From Ursus arctos (lineage: Eukaryota; Chordata; Mammalia; Carnivora; Ursidae), in the NCBI RefSeq assembly GCF_023065955.2, contig NW_026622808.1:40622475-40686474 (forward strand): a stretch of 64,000 bases of DNA, written 5' to 3'. The translations under genes and the position numbers were made by a program. The notes below the pieces were generated by a model, which made no database searches, had not been told where the DNA came from, and saw only the letters and a program-made list of their open reading frames with translations. This document shows, one piece after another, positions 1 through 11,402 of this stretch (its first letter is position 1; each line of letters begins with the position of its first letter).

Positions 1-1430
1 ATCATTAGGCTATGGGTATACTTTTTGCAAATCTTTCTGTTCAAACATCTTATGGGGCAATTTCCTTAATGTTTCTTTCTTATTCCTTATATATATATGT
101 ATAGAGAGAGGTTCCCCCAACTATTTAAGCTCCTTTGAGTAGAAAGACCATTTCTTTGATACTGTATGTACCTCCATCTGTGGAGCTCAGTTCAGTACAT
201 GGTAGACAATGGATAAAGCTCACCAGAATTGTTAAACAGTATTCAAGATTAAAAGGAGGATTTTTTTAGGGGAGGGAATATTTTAAAAAATCATACTGAC
301 ATAGTTCTAGCTATAATTCCAACAAAACGTACACATTAACTAGTTCATAGCTATTTAAAAAATTAAAATTCCTAAATACCTTGAATTTTTTAGAGGAATC
401 TCTTAGCAGTGGATGTCCAGTGACCATTAAAGATACACCTAAACCTCATATAATATGATCTTCTAAATCACAGAAAATTAGATATGATTCTATATTTTAT
501 AAGAGGATCTACTATAGGGTTTCTTTAAAGAGTAATCTACCACTCTGTATTTAAACTTAAGTCTAGTTTTTAAAATTTACAAATTTTAGTACACGTTTTT
601 CACAAACCAAAGTAATACTCTACCACTAAGTATCTCTTTAATTAACAGACTTCTTTAAACTTCTTGGTACAATTAACATACACACATTCTTAAAGGCTGT
701 TTCATTTTAGTAATTCTGTTTATAATCATTAATTGTCACAATTATCTCTATAAACATGTATCATGCTATTTATCTACTATGAGAGAATCCTAATTAAAAC
801 CTACAAGGAAAAGTAATTTAGACTTCTGGTTTCTAAAATAAAAAGTAAAAGGGACAAAGTTTCTATAATGAGAAAAACCTTAATAAAAGTACAAGCAGAA
901 ACGCATGCCTTTTGAATTCTAAAGGAAGCTCTTTTAAGAGCTGATATCAATATGCGCAATATAAGGTTAAAAATCAAGATTAGATTAAAGTCATGCTCTA
1001 GGCATTTCATTTTCTTGAGTTTGCAGAAAATGAACTTGGTGTAGGTCAGAGATGTTACCATTAATTATTTTGCTATTTTATGAGGGGTACTTGCCTTTGT
1101 AGTTAGAATATAAAACCTGAGGGTCTACTCTCTAATTGTCCTTTAGAAAAATAAACATTCATTTTTGTCTCAAGATACAGTGTTCTAATTATTATAGTCA
1201 TTTAAGTTTGCAGGGTTTTCAAAGCTTAACCAGAAAAATCTGCTGAATTTTCAACTCTAATCATTGAAGGGTCATGCTCAAGACTTACATCTATTATCTG
1301 GCAATCAAATCAGAATTAAACTTGCTACCAGAATCCAGACCTTGAATTGGATTAATTTTTATTTTATTATATGTGCACTGTTATAAAGAACGTCAAAAAT
1401 ACAAAAAAGGCTGATCTAGTAAAGCAATAT
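1..1430. other. AT-rich sequence with no assigned feature
   Basis: Short open frames only, the longest 86 codons on the minus strand and of low complexity. No young SINE or L1 and no convincing splice-flanked exon seen. It is likely intronic or intergenic single-copy DNA with possible very old unrecognised repeats. Confidence 0.5.
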
Positions 1431-1434
1431 TGTT

Positions 1435-1605
1435 TTAGAAAAGGTACTTAACCTTTCTAAGCCTCACTTCCTTTCATAAGATTAGGATAATAACAGTACT
1501 TAAGTCATGGTGTTTTTGTTAGATCATATGAAACAAGCACGTAACATGCCGAATACTGTGCTTAGTAGGGACTAAATGCTTAGTAAATATGTTCTTAATA
1601 TCTTC
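1435..1605 (+). repeat. MIR SINE fragment
   Basis: Shows the MIR core order: loss of the 'acttaacctttctaagcctcacttcc' type block, then 'aggataataacagtact', then an 'aatactgtgcttagtaggg...taaatgcttagtaaatat' end. Diverged, sense on the plus strand. Confidence 0.65.
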
Positions 1606-1955
1606 CATCTTGAACAGCTTTTAACACTTTACAGTCCATTCATCATCACTTATTCCTTCATTCATCCATCCTTTCAGTAGTGACTGGGCACCTGGTCTGG
1701 GCAGTCATATCTCATTAATAAAAAGTTTAAGACATTTTTGAAAGGGAGTAAAACATATTACAAACTAAAATTAGAGTATCTTTTTCTTCTCTAAACTTAG
1801 ACAATGTCATCTGTGAGTAAAGTTAGGATATGGCAACAAGATAAAAAGTAATAAAGCATAAGGTATTACTTTTCTTCACAAACTCTTTCACTTATTAAAA
1901 AGCTATCAATAGCCTAGTTTTTGGTCTTTGGTATTAATGAGTAAAGAAACTTTTT

Positions 1956-2159
1956 CGTGGACTCTGGGAAACAAACTGAGGGCTTCAGAGGAGAAGGGGG
2001 TGGGGGATTGGGATAGGCCAGTGATGGGTATTAAGGAGGGCACGTACTGCATGGAGCATTGGGTGTTATAAGCAAATAATGAATCATGGAACACTACATC
2101 AAAAACTAAGGATGTACCATATGGAGACTAACATAACATAATAAAAAAATTAAAAAAAA
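1956..2159 (+). mobile_element. L1 3' end fragment (young carnivoran L1 tail)
   Basis: Contains the carnivoran L1 3' UTR blocks 'gggaaacaaactgag', 'aggccagtgatgggta', 'gggcacgtactgcatgg' and 'aacataacataataaaa', then poly(A). An imperfect target-site duplication, agaaactttttc near 1944-1955 and agaaaccttttc near 2161-2172, brackets it, so it is a heavily 5'-truncated insertion. Confidence 0.85.
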
Positions 2160-2339
2160 AAGAAACCTTTTCAGGGAAACAATTTTATTATCTCAAGAAA
2201 ACTTTCCATTTTGAATAGAGTGGAGCTTAAATATAATGTAGGCCTTGGTAGATAATTTCCATCATTTGGTTTTGGAAATAACACAGTTTCCTATAACATG
2301 AGAAGGCTCCCCAGAAGAAAACCCTTAACACAAGTATTG

Positions 2340-2750
2340 AGAAATCGCTTAATGGCAGTGAGCCCGTAAGAATGCCTCTCTAGGGGCTCCTGGGTGGCAC
2401 AGTCGTTAAGCGTCTGCCTTTGGCTCAGGGCGTGATCCCAGCGTTCTGGGATCGAGCCCCACATCAGGCTCCTCTGCTAGGAGCCTGCTTCTTCCTCTCC
2501 CACTCCCCCTGCTTGTGTTCCCTCTCTCACTGGCTGTCTCTCTCTGTCAAATAAATAATAAATAAAATCTTAAAAAAAAAAAAAAAAAAGAATGCCTCTC
2601 TGAAACCAGACTGCCTGGTCACATCCTAGGTCTACCACTCACTAATTTACTTTGTTTCTGTGAGCCTCAGTTTCTTTATCTACGAAATGGATTTTGATAG
2701 TTTCTACACAGAAAGGTATATGAGAGGATTAAATGGATTAAATGATGTGC
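2340..2750 (+). repeat. MIR SINE, interrupted by a CanSINE
   Basis: The left piece (to 2381) and right piece (from 2602) join into a MIR: 'ccagactgcctggt', 'gagcctcagtttctttatct', 'gaggattaaatggatt'. The break is exactly at the 14-bp duplication created by the CanSINE at 2382-2587. Confidence 0.7.
2382..2587 (+). mobile_element. CanSINE (tRNA-derived carnivoran SINE) with perfect duplication
   Basis: Leader 'ggggctcctgggtggcacag', box-B-like 'gggatcgagcccc', pyrimidine-rich body, AATAAA-type motifs and a long poly(A). The perfect 14-bp target-site duplication aagaatgcctctct lies at 2368-2381 and 2588-2601. Intact duplication plus long tail mean a young insertion. Confidence 0.95.
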
Positions 2751-3263
2751 GATGGCTAATTTTATGTATCAAATTGACTGGGCCACAGGATGCCCAGATT
2801 AAACATTGTTCTGGGTATGACTGTGAGGGTGTTTCTGTGTGAAATTAACATTTGAATTGGTAAATGCCACCCCAAGGTAGGTGGGCCTCATCACCCAATC
2901 CAAGGAGGGCCTGAACAGAACAAAAAGGTGGAGAAAGGGAGAATCTGACCTCTCTGCCTGATCCCTTAAGGTAAGACATTGGTCTTCAGCCGCCCTCAGA
3001 CCAACGCTTTCACTATCGTCTCTCCTGGATTTGGACAGAAACTCTAACACGGGCTCTTCTGCGTCTCCAGCTTGACCACTGCAGATCCTGGGACTTCTCA
3101 GTCTCCATAACTGCATGACCCAATTCCTTATGATAGGTCTCTCTCTCCCTCCCTCTCCATATATATATATATATATTATGGCCTTATATTTTATGGCCTG
3201 TATTTTATGTAAGTTATATTATACGTATGTGTTCTGTTTCTCTGGAGAAACTTGACTAATACA
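2750..3263 (+). repeat. Ancient LTR-like interspersed repeat, family not named
   Basis: The sequence starts 'gatggctaattttatgtatc', passes 'ttgactgggccacagg' and 'aggtgggcctcatcaccca', and ends 'ctggagaaacttgactaatac'. I recognise this as a widely dispersed mammalian repeat but cannot name its family with certainty. The 105-codon minus-strand frame inside is fortuitous. Confidence 0.55.
3159..3177. repeat. (AT)n microsatellite
   Basis: About nine AT dinucleotide units directly after a CT-rich stretch, inside the LTR-like repeat. Confidence 0.9.
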
Positions 3264-3360
3264 CTACGTAAAGGATATAGCAAAAAGTCACTAAACATTA
3301 GTGGTGATGGTGATGATTTGCTGCTTAATATACTCACCTGCTTAAATTATATGGTTAGCG

Positions 3361-3605
3361 TTTCATTCACTCACTTGATCACTTAATTAACAAATACCTA
3401 TTGAGTTCCTGGTAAGTGTTAAAGATTGAGCTAGGTGTAGGGATACAACAGTAAATAGGACCCCTGCAGTTCTGAAGCTCAAGTTCCCCTTGGGGAGACA
3501 GCATAAGCAAACAAGTAAACAGATAATATCAGGTAAGGATAAGGGCTGGGATGGAAATAAAAGCAGGGTGATGTTACAGAGAGGGTGTCTTGGGGGTTAC
3601 TGGAT
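3361..3605 (-). repeat. L2 LINE 3' end relic
   Basis: Reads as the complement of the L2 3' end: 'tcattcactcac...aacaaatacctattgag', 'gggatacaacagtaaatagg', 'ggggagacag', 'agcagggtgatg'. Diverged. Confidence 0.65.
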
Positions 3606-3609
3606 GAGT

Positions 3610-4220
3610 ATAGCCCCATGTTCATCACTATGTGAACTATTTGTAAAAATGTATGTGAACATAACTGATACTAATACAGTATAGATTGTCATAGATATTC
3701 CCCTATTATATCATAAATAAACAAGTTTAATATACAGCTATATACTTAAAAGATTTCTTGTCATTCATTTTGGATTTCCATCCCATTATATTATTTTAAA
3801 TGAGAATACTGACATTAAGTAAAGGAATACATTTTAATTTTATAGCAATTTTCTGGGCTTTTCAAAAGACAGAAACGAATACAGAAGAAACTAAACATGT
3901 CTCATAGTTGCTTTAACACACTATATATTTATTGACATCACAAATCCTGAACATATTTAGAAACTTACAATTCTCTAACAGAGGAAGATATAAGAAGTAA
4001 GTCTTATTTTCCTGCCTCTGCCTCCCAAAGGTTATTATTAATTTTTGTGTGTTTCCTTAAAAAAATGTACGCCTATACCAGCATCCCTAGGTAACTATCT
4101 TGTTTATGTACCATGTCAGTGGGCTCATACAGAGACAACATCCTAGCTTTCCATGTGTCACTGACGGACACACACAGCTCTGAGACCTTTCCGGACCATC
4201 ACAAACAGATCAGGTCAGTT
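3610..4220. other. No assigned feature
   Basis: AT-rich sequence with no recognisable young repeat or exon. Confidence 0.45.
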
Positions 4221-4224
4221 GTAT

Positions 4225-4345
4225 AACTGCATCCATAATATCTTATTTGTAGGTATTTAATCAACTCCCTACTATGCACAAGTAATTTGTCTCCAGTTTT
4301 GTCCTTATAAGCCATGCTGTAATAGACATCTAAAAGAGAAATATA
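4225..4345 (-). repeat. Old L1 3' UTR fragment
   Basis: Resembles the complement of a mammalian-wide L1 3' UTR ('aatcaactccctactatgcac', 'tctccagttttgtcc', 'gctgtaatagacatc'). Short and diverged. Confidence 0.4.
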
Positions 4346-4783
4346 AAGGCTGGAACAAGTCAGTCCTGCAAAAGTAGCACAACTACGCAATGGATTAAAT
4401 GTGGTTTTCACATTCACTATTATATTAATATTTATATATCGAAGTTTCTTCAATATTTGGTGGAAATATCACAGAAAAATTGAAATTCATTCTATACATG
4501 TTTTGTGACATCTTTGCTGTAACAAATTTCACAGATACTGATCAACATTCACACTAAATTCCTTTCACATTAAAAAATTTTTTTTTTAATGAGGGAATGT
4601 GACCAGGTATGCCTTATTTTTACTAAAGATGGGGAAAAAGGGTATATAATTCAAATGTAAGAGACAGCTGAGTTCACTGTGACTTATTACCAGACACAGG
4701 ACCCAGAAATTGTGGCATCTCTTTAAATCAACAATCTTCAGACAAGGTTTACCGAAAGTATGAGTTTAGACAAGTGTTTTATT

Positions 4784-4989
4784 GGGGTGCCTGGGAGCTC
4801 AGTCCGTTGTGTGTCCAACTCTTGCTGTGGGCTCAGGTCATGATCTCAGGGTTGTGAGATCAAGCCCCACATCAGGCTCCAAGCTGAGTGAGGAGTGTGC
4901 TTAAGATTCTCTCTCTCTCCCTCTGTGCCCCTGCACACCCTCTCCCCCTCCCCCACTTGTACACTCTCTCTCTCTAAAAAAAAGGAGAA
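4784..4989 (+). mobile_element. CanSINE, older subfamily
   Basis: Leader 'ggggtgcctgggagctcag', then 'gatcaagccccacatcaggc', CT-rich body and a short A tail. An imperfect duplication (aagtgtttta before, aaatgttttg after) fits an older insertion. Confidence 0.88.
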
Positions 4990-4994
4990 AAATG

Positions 4995-6060
4995 TTTTGT
5001 TTTTTTCCTGAAGTCACAATCTAAATCCTTTTTCTTTTAGGTTCCCCTTTACAGTGGATTTTGCTACTTGATTTGAATTTTGCTTTCATAATGTGAAACC
5101 CAAAGAAATTCTAATAAGATCTCACCAGTGCCAACTGTAGTTGGATGATTATTTCATGGTTTTGTTAAATGCATTAATTTACCTATTTGCAATTGTGCTA
5201 GAAAATAGGGATGCCAGTCTTTTCTTATTTAAATAGGAGTAGAAGCCCAGTAAGACTGCTGTTGTGGAAAAGACGACACCTGGGAAAACTGCCTTCTAAT
5301 TTTTAAGCAAATCACTAGTTTTGATTTGTGCTTAGTGGACCATTGCATCTTGCCATTAGTAGCCGAATGCTCAACTTCAATAACCAGACCTGAATCTCTG
5401 GTTCAATTAAACTGGGGTTCCATTAATGAAAATAAGATCATCAGAGACCCCACAGTTCTCTGCTGACTAACAGTCATTAGCTAATGTGCACTGGGAACTG
5501 ACAAAGTGAGCAGTGTATTAGTGTGGTAACACTGGCTTTTTGGAAACACAATCATCTTATTAATTTCATTAAATGCTCTTGACCAAGTTACATGACATTC
5601 AACAAAATGCACTCTAAAATGGAAGTTTTAAGGTTTCCTTTTTTGCTCGAGTGAACATACTAGAAAGCATCCATAGGAAGCTACAACTACTTTCTGTGGC
5701 AGCTTCGTTGGGATCTCAGTGTGTGCATTTAAAATAAAGTACCACAATTTACATGAATACTGTACAGTCAGTTATAAGAGCACACAGTCATTTTCTCATG
5801 CAATTCAAATATCTCATCATAGGGAGTCCATTATTCAGACAGACACAAAAACAAATAGCTGAAATGAAGAAATATCTCCTGGCTTTTTCAAGATTAGAAA
5901 GTCTGCCCTTAGGCATAATTCATTAGCTACACCTTTCAAATAAAATATTTTATACAGAGAACAATTATTATTATATTCATTTATATTAAGTTTCAAAGCA
6001 CACAAATGACAAAATTAGCAATTGAAAAGTATTTGTAGAAAGAGAACCACAAAGTTCAAT
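4995..6060. other. Repeat-poor single-copy block
   Basis: No SINE, L1, MIR or exon recognised. Around 5250-5640 the sequence is more balanced in composition than its surroundings and could hold a conserved non-coding element, but nothing in it proves function. Confidence 0.4.
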
Positions 6061-6063
6061 GTA

Positions 6064-6506
6064 CAGTAGCTCCCTCCCATCGCTGGGGGAGATGTTCCAA
6101 GACCCCTAGTGGATGCCTGAAACTGGATAGTACCAAACCATATACATACCATTTTTTCCTATATGTACATACCTCTGATAAAGTTTAATTTATAAATTAG
6201 GCACAGTGAGACATTAACTACAACTAATAATAAAATAGAACAATTATAACAATATACTGTAATAAAAGTTATGTGAATGTGTTCTCTCTCTCAAAATATC
6301 TTATTGTGCTGTACTCACTGTTCTTGTGACGATGTGAGATGATAAAATTTCTACGTGACAAGATGAAGTGAGGTCAATGATGTAGGTGTGTGACCTAGTG
6401 TTAGGCTACTACTGACTTTCTGATGATGTATCAGAGGGAGGATCATCTGCTTCTGAACCATACCTGATGGCAGGTAACTGAAACCTCAGGTAAGGGAGGA
6501 CTGCAG
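6064..6506. mobile_element. MER8/Tigger-like non-autonomous DNA transposon
   Basis: Starts 'cagtagctccctccc', contains 'gatgcctgaaactggatagta', 'aggcacagtgagacattaac' and 'caatatactgtaataaaagtt', and ends near 'aactgaaacctcaggtaaggg'. Inverted ends are flanked by TA on both sides (6062-6063, 6507-6508), the pogo/Tc1-mariner target signature. No transposase frame; the family name is from memory. Confidence 0.75.
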
Positions 6507-6648
6507 TATTTTCATGTAATCTTAACTGCCATGCATGTGCAATGAGCTCTTCTTTAAGAGAAACCTTATGGTTATAAAGTAAGAGAAATATAATTGGGAT
6601 TCACAGGGCAAAAGAAATATGCTATTAGGTGATGATCATTAATTTTCT

Positions 6649-6753
6649 TTCTTTCCTTCCTTCCTTCTTTCCTTTCTCCCTCTCTCTCTCCCCCCACCCT
6701 TCCTTCTTCCCTTCCCTTCCTTCCTTCCCTCTTTTTCTCTCTCTTTTTATCTT

Positions 6754-6784
<31 letters not shown>

Positions 6785-6791
6785 CTTTCCT
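6649..6791. repeat. Polypyrimidine/polypurine tract
   Basis: About 140 bp of almost pure C and T on the plus strand, built from CTTT, TTCC and (TC)n units. Such mirror-like tracts can adopt triplex DNA and are length-unstable; here it comes from the SINE body. Confidence 0.9.
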
Positions 6792-6902
6792 CCATGCCCA
6801 GTGTGGAGCCCAACACAGGGCTTTAACTCATGAACCTGAGATCAAGACCTGAGCCGAAATCAAGAGTCAGATGCTTAACTGACTGAACCACTCAGGTGCC
6901 CC
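6649..6902 (-). mobile_element. CanSINE with an expanded polypyrimidine tract
   Basis: The tRNA-like head is at the right end ('gagccgaaatcaagagtcag', 'ccactcaggtgcccc') on the minus strand. The body is an enlarged (TTCC/TC)n tract at 6649-6790. A 16-bp target duplication (tgatcattaattttct and tgattattaattttct) lies at 6633-6648 and 6903-6918. Two overlapping frames on opposite strands here are low-complexity artefacts. Confidence 0.92.
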
Positions 6903-6919
6903 TGATTATTAATTTTCTG

Positions 6920-7800
6920 TTTGACTCAAGTTGACTATCATTTTGTATTGATATCTCATTTATGGAATTTTAAAAATATATACTAATTTCCTCTTCTACA
7001 AGTTGGGATCAAATATGACCTATGAAAATTTTCTATTTAACTATAATACTGAGTTAATGATGCAATTAATATTTATTCAAATTCCTTTTTAATCTTAAGC
7101 ACCATATATGTCCTTGAACTTTAAATTAAAAAAAAGATACTTAAAATATCTGGATATAGACTTGCATTTTCATTTAAAGACGTAATTAATTCTTAAAACA
7201 TTAAGCTAGAGAGATAAAAGAAGAAAAGAGCATTCACAATTGCTCTCTGAGTTATCTGATAGGTTTTACAGCTTAGTCATTTCTGTTACTGAAAGCATTC
7301 ACAGCCTATTAGATACAGATAGAGTGTTTGGTTATCAAAAACATGCTTGCTCCTTTCATTCTGTGGTGACTCTTCCATTGAGATTGATTTGTGACCAGAG
7401 GTGTTTACGGTGGCTGTCTGGGGAGTGAGATCTTTTTCATCCTTCTATATATTTTCTAAAGGTTCTTTAATGAATATGGGTTATACATATTCTCTCTAAA
7501 GATAGTGTATATAATAAATATACAAATTCTCACTGCCTGTGCCCTGTGTTACCAAAATGTCCTGCCTAAAGTTGCCAATTGTGTAAATAGGTGATGGGGA
7601 CATGGGGTTTATTACGTCCTCTCTACTTTTCTGAAGTTTGGAAATTTTGTAATAGAGAGCTTAGAATTATAGTGTCTGCTTACACATAGTTCCCTGCCAG
7701 GGTTTATACTGAAGAAGTTATAAAATACGTCCCAATTCTCCAGGAATATACAACTTAGGACATGTAATGCTGATGAGGATTGACATAAAAAAGTACACCA
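6920..7800. other. No assigned feature
   Basis: AT-rich; short frames only. No repeat family recognised with confidence. Confidence 0.4.
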
Positions 7801-7803
7801 AGA

Positions 7804-8010
7804 TGGGCGCCTGGGTGGCTCAGTGGGTTTAGTGTCCGACTCTTGGTTTAGGCTCACGTTGTGATCTCAGGGTAGTGAGACCCAGCCCTGCCTTGGGTTC
7901 CATGCTCAGTGCGGGAGTCTGCTTAAGATTCTCTCCCTCTGCCCCTCCCCCTGCTCATAGACTGAGCTCTATCTCTCTCTCTCTAAAATAAATAAATAAA
8001 ATCATAAAAA
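7804..8010 (+). mobile_element. CanSINE
   Basis: Leader 'gggcgcctgggtggctcagt', a 'gtgagacccagccctg' box-B region and AAATAAATAAATAAAA tail. Imperfect duplication (aagtacaccaaga / atacatcaaga) flanks it. Confidence 0.92.
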
Positions 8011-8289
8011 ATACATCAAGAATAAATGAATACAGGATAAATAAGAGAGTAAAACAGTTCATTTCTATAACTCATTCATTTTATCATAGCTATCTCTTTC
8101 CTCCAGCTTCTACTTTGACCTCTCTGAAACTTTGACCCTGCTCTCTTCCCCATCTGTTATCTGAGAATCAACAAGTCCTGCCTGTGTGTCTCCTGCAGCG
8201 TCTCTCAGGCTCATCACTTACCACGTAGCCACTGACATGTTATGCCCAGATGGCTGCAAAGACATCTGAGTTGTAATTCTTAATCTCTG

Positions 8290-8660
8290 GTCTCACTCAA
8301 CTTAAACATTCATCTTGACTCCTGATGTCACATTCATCTTCCTAAAACAGGCATTATTGTTTCTCTACTTTAGGAGCAGGACGCACACTCTTCTCGTATT
8401 CTTCCCAGCCATTCTGCCCACTGAGGCCATTCCTCTTACTAATTCCTCAGAAAACTCATCCATGCATTCTGCTGTTTCCTTGTCTTTGCCCAGTCTTCTG
8501 CACCACCTTACAGTTCCATAAACCCTATATTGATTTATAATAAAAACTTACTCAAGTATTCACTGAATACTTTCAAGACCTACTTCTTCCATAAGTGCCT
8601 TATTATGGCCATCATTTTACCTTCTTTGGGATTACTTCTGTGTTTTTGAGTGTCATCTGA
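8290..8660 (+). repeat. Possible L2-like LINE relic
   Basis: CT-rich, with blocks such as 'cattcatcttcctaaaacag' and 'caagacctacttcttccataag' resembling L2 sense sequence. Much diverged. Confidence 0.3.
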
Positions 8661-8690
8661 GCCACAGGACTTTTGTTTGGGTAAGTGATC

Positions 8691-8877
8691 CAGTGGTTCT
8701 CAACCCAGGCTGCACATTAGAATCACTGAAGGCATTTAAAAGATATCCATCCAAGGCCAATTAAATCAGAATCTCTGTAGATGAAGCATAGACATCAGGA
8801 AAAAAAAATTTTTTTTTAAACAAATTATTTATAAAATGTCCCAGTGATTCTAACAAACAGGAAGTTGAGACCCACTC
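8691..8877 (+). mobile_element. MER5A-type hAT-Charlie DNA transposon
   Basis: Terminus 'cagtggttctcaacccaggc', then 'tgcacattagaatcactgaa' and 'aatcagaatctctgtagatg', and complementary right end 'ccagtgattctaacaaacag...gttgagacccact'. No clear 8-bp duplication remains. Confidence 0.88.
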
Positions 8878-9156
8878 ATCTAAATAACACTAGGTTTCTT
8901 GATGTGTATGTACTATTCGTTCATTTGGTCAAGAACTATGGGTATTTATTACAGAGGTACAAAACTGGTAGCCCTGGCATGGTTAGGCTCATAGAGTGTT
9001 TTAAAAAAATTTAGGCTTTAGACAATATTTTAAATTTGGAAGATTTATCATAAACATTGAGCTACCTAGCTCCTCTTGGGGAAAAAAAAAAGGAAGATCT
9101 GGTGAGACTGTGCATGAATTCTAAGCAAGGCAACACTTGGTTAGAATGGAACTGCA

Positions 9157-9363
9157 GGGGCGCCTGGGTGGCTCAGTCGTTAAGCGTCTGCCTTCGGCTC
9201 AGGGCGTGATCCTGGTGTTCTGGGATCGAGCCCCACATCAGGCTCCTCCGCTGGGAGCCTGCTTCTTCCTCTCCCACTCCCCCTGTTTGTGTTCCCTCTC
9301 TCGCTGGCTGTCTCTATCTCTGTCAAATAAATAAATAAAATCTTAAAAAAAAAAAAAAAAAAA
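9157..9363 (+). mobile_element. CanSINE, young, perfect duplication
   Basis: Leader 'ggggcgcctgggtggctcag', 'gggatcgagccccacatcag', gctggctgtctctatctctgtc, AATAAA motifs and about 18 A. The perfect 14-bp duplication agaatggaactgca is at 9143-9156 and 9364-9377. Confidence 0.96.
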
Positions 9364-9689
9364 AGAATGGAACTGCAATATTCCTTCTAGATGGAGAATG
9401 AGCTTCTAGTTTGCTACAGTCCTCACTACTCCTTATCAGCTCCCTTGCAGGGGCTGAGTACTAACTACCATTTATTCTATCATTTGCACAATTGTCAACA
9501 TTACTGCTTTAACAGTAGAGAACAATTCTTTGAAGCCTTACCTGACTCCTTTCCCCTAAGGACCTCCTCCACTCTCAATAAGGCATACTGTTGAGCAAAA
9601 AATGTTTCTAGGTATCAAATATCTAGGCATCCAGCCCACTTTACTCATTTATGTTATCTGATCGGCCTCCATAGTAATTTGAGTTTGCA

Positions 9690-10400
9690 GCCCCTGGCCT
9701 GCAAACACTGTGGCAAAAACTGTGTTAGATGCTAGGGATATAGAAGAATGAGATACAGTGTTCTTTTTGGAGGAAGTCACACTTTATTGGGAAATGCAGA
9801 CATATTAAAAAGTATTGTAAAAAAAAAAAAAAGAAAAAGAAAGGAAAAAAAAGTCCTGGAAAGAAGGGAACAGTGCTTGTTAGAAAGACTGCACAGAAGA
9901 GGTAACATTCGAGTTCAATCTAGAAAAATGAACCGGGAGTGTCTCCAGGCAGAAAGGCAAAGAAGCTGTTTTAGGCCAAGAAACAACAATTCCCAAATAT
10001 GAACGTGTGCAAGCCCACGGCGAGGTCAGAAAGTCGCACGTGGGGAATGAGAGATTAAGCTCTGGAGTAGGTTGGCATAGGGGAGTTTGGTTTTGTGTGA
10101 GTTCCTAAGGGTTTTTTCATTTTGTCTTCTAAGATAGTGAGAAAGACATTAAAGGTCTTTAATCGAAGAGAGACATGATCACATTTCTATTTCTATTATC
10201 AGAAAGATAATTACGACAGCAACGTGGAGATTAACTGGGAGGCTAAGGTGAGTGATGGTGGAGACCCGATCAATGAAAGCAGCAACAGGACAGAGGAGCA
10301 GACAGATTCGAGAGATGTTTCGGAAGTATAATTGGCTGGGCCTGGAAGCATACAGGAAAAGGAGAGGACTAATCAAGGATGTTTTGATTTGGTATATTAA
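9690..10400 (-). repeat. L2 LINE relic, long
   Basis: Reads as the complement of L2: 'gtgttagatgctagggatat', 'ggtaacattcgagttcaa', 'gagagacatgatcacatttc', 'acagcaacgtggagattaac', 'acagattcgagagatgtttc'. It reaches from the 3' end into the region encoding the reverse transcriptase C-terminus. Ends about 190 bp from exon C. Confidence 0.72.
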
Positions 10401-10587
10401 AGCCCAGAAAATATTTTAGCTGCTAAAGAGAAATTTAAAATGATTTATCACAGACACGAGTCGATGTTAGAGTGACTTAATATTTAACTTCAAGCTATAA
10501 AGCATCATTGCAGTGCTGGGTTTTTTTTTAACCCTTTTTTTGTTCTTTCAAATAAATATGCTTATATTTTAAGTGCCTGGTGCATAC

Positions 10588-10752
10588 CTGACTCTGCTGA
10601 ACTTAGAGGATGACCTCCAAATTTTATTTCCGTTTGGCGGAGTTTAGTCATGTTTAGCAGCTGTGTGACTTGTGGAACATCTGTCGTTAGTTGGCAGCTC
10701 CGTGGAATAATGTCTGTGGGTTCATCTGTTGGAAAGGGGACACCATATCCAG
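10588..10752 (-). CDS. Internal coding exon C of the same unidentified gene (165 bp)
   Basis: The minus strand shows an acceptor TTTGTCTTTATTTTCAG, then an exon ending TCAG with donor GTATGCACC. Entering in phase 1 (two bases complete the split codon) and leaving in phase 1, it holds 54 whole codons without a stop. Joined to exon B, the split codon reads alanine (G plus CT). The peptide starts [13 protein letters not shown], has a middle [12 protein letters not shown] and ends [11 protein letters not shown]. Proline- and threonine-rich at the front, it looks like a linker leading into an amphipathic segment. The symmetric 1-1 phase means the exon could be skipped without a frameshift. Protein identity unknown. 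Confidence 0.72.
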
Positions 10753-10848
10753 CTGAAAATAAAGACAAACACTCATCCCCCAAATGTAAGTCATTTTTGC
10801 CAAATGGACATATCTTCTAAACGAAACCAATTAAAGTAAAACATTTTA

Positions 10849-11049
10849 TTTATTTTTATCTTCTTCTTGTTATTTTTAAGATTTTATTTATTTATTTGAC
10901 AGAAAGAGAGTGAGAGAGGGAACACAAGCAGGGGGAGCAGGAGAGGGAGAAGCAGGCTCCCCACTGAGCAGGGAGCCCAACTTCCAGGATCTGGGATCAT
11001 GAACTGAGCCAAGGGCAGACGCTTAACCACTGAGCCACCCAAGCATGCC
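10849..11049 (-). mobile_element. CanSINE
   Basis: Minus orientation: 'aagattttatttatttattt', 'gagcagggagcccaac', 'gcttaaccactgagccaccc'. Near-perfect 17-bp duplication (taaagtaaaacatttta / taaagtaaaacacttta) at 10832-10848 and 11050-11066. Confidence 0.94.
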
Positions 11050-11069
11050 TAAAGTAAAACACTTTAGAG

Positions 11070-11225
11070 TATGACTTTGAAAGAGTTACTCAACCTTACG
11101 GCTTCGGCTTTCTCATCTGTAAAATGAGTGTTGTAATTTTACTGCTTACTTTGTAGGACTGTAGGAAAGATTAAATGAGATAAAGTGTATAACATATACA
11201 ACAGGTTCAGAGACTTGTGAAATAG
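11070..11225 (+). repeat. MIR SINE fragment
   Basis: 'gagttactcaaccttacggc', 'tttctcatctgtaaaatgag', 'aaagattaaatgagataaag' match MIR core order. Confidence 0.7.
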
Positions 11226-11402
11226 AGCATTCTTTGGATATATTTTACACTTATTTTTCAATACTAGAATGTGACTCAAGAAAAGAGCTAGTTAGGTGTG
11301 CTCTGATGCAGATCTTTGGGAGTTCAGTGGCTCAATTATAAGAGATCAATATGCACAAAGACATAGTTGAATAACACCTAGAGACATCATACGAGTAAAG
11401 TA

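Noticed and set aside
3331..3345. Very good minus-strand splice donor (AAGCAG then GTGAGTAT)
   Set aside because: No acceptor with an open frame is found upstream within the L2 relic, so it is taken as a chance match.
6625..6826. Overlapping frames rich in Arg/Glu/Lys or Ser/Phe/Leu
   Set aside because: They are translations of the polypyrimidine/polypurine SINE body.
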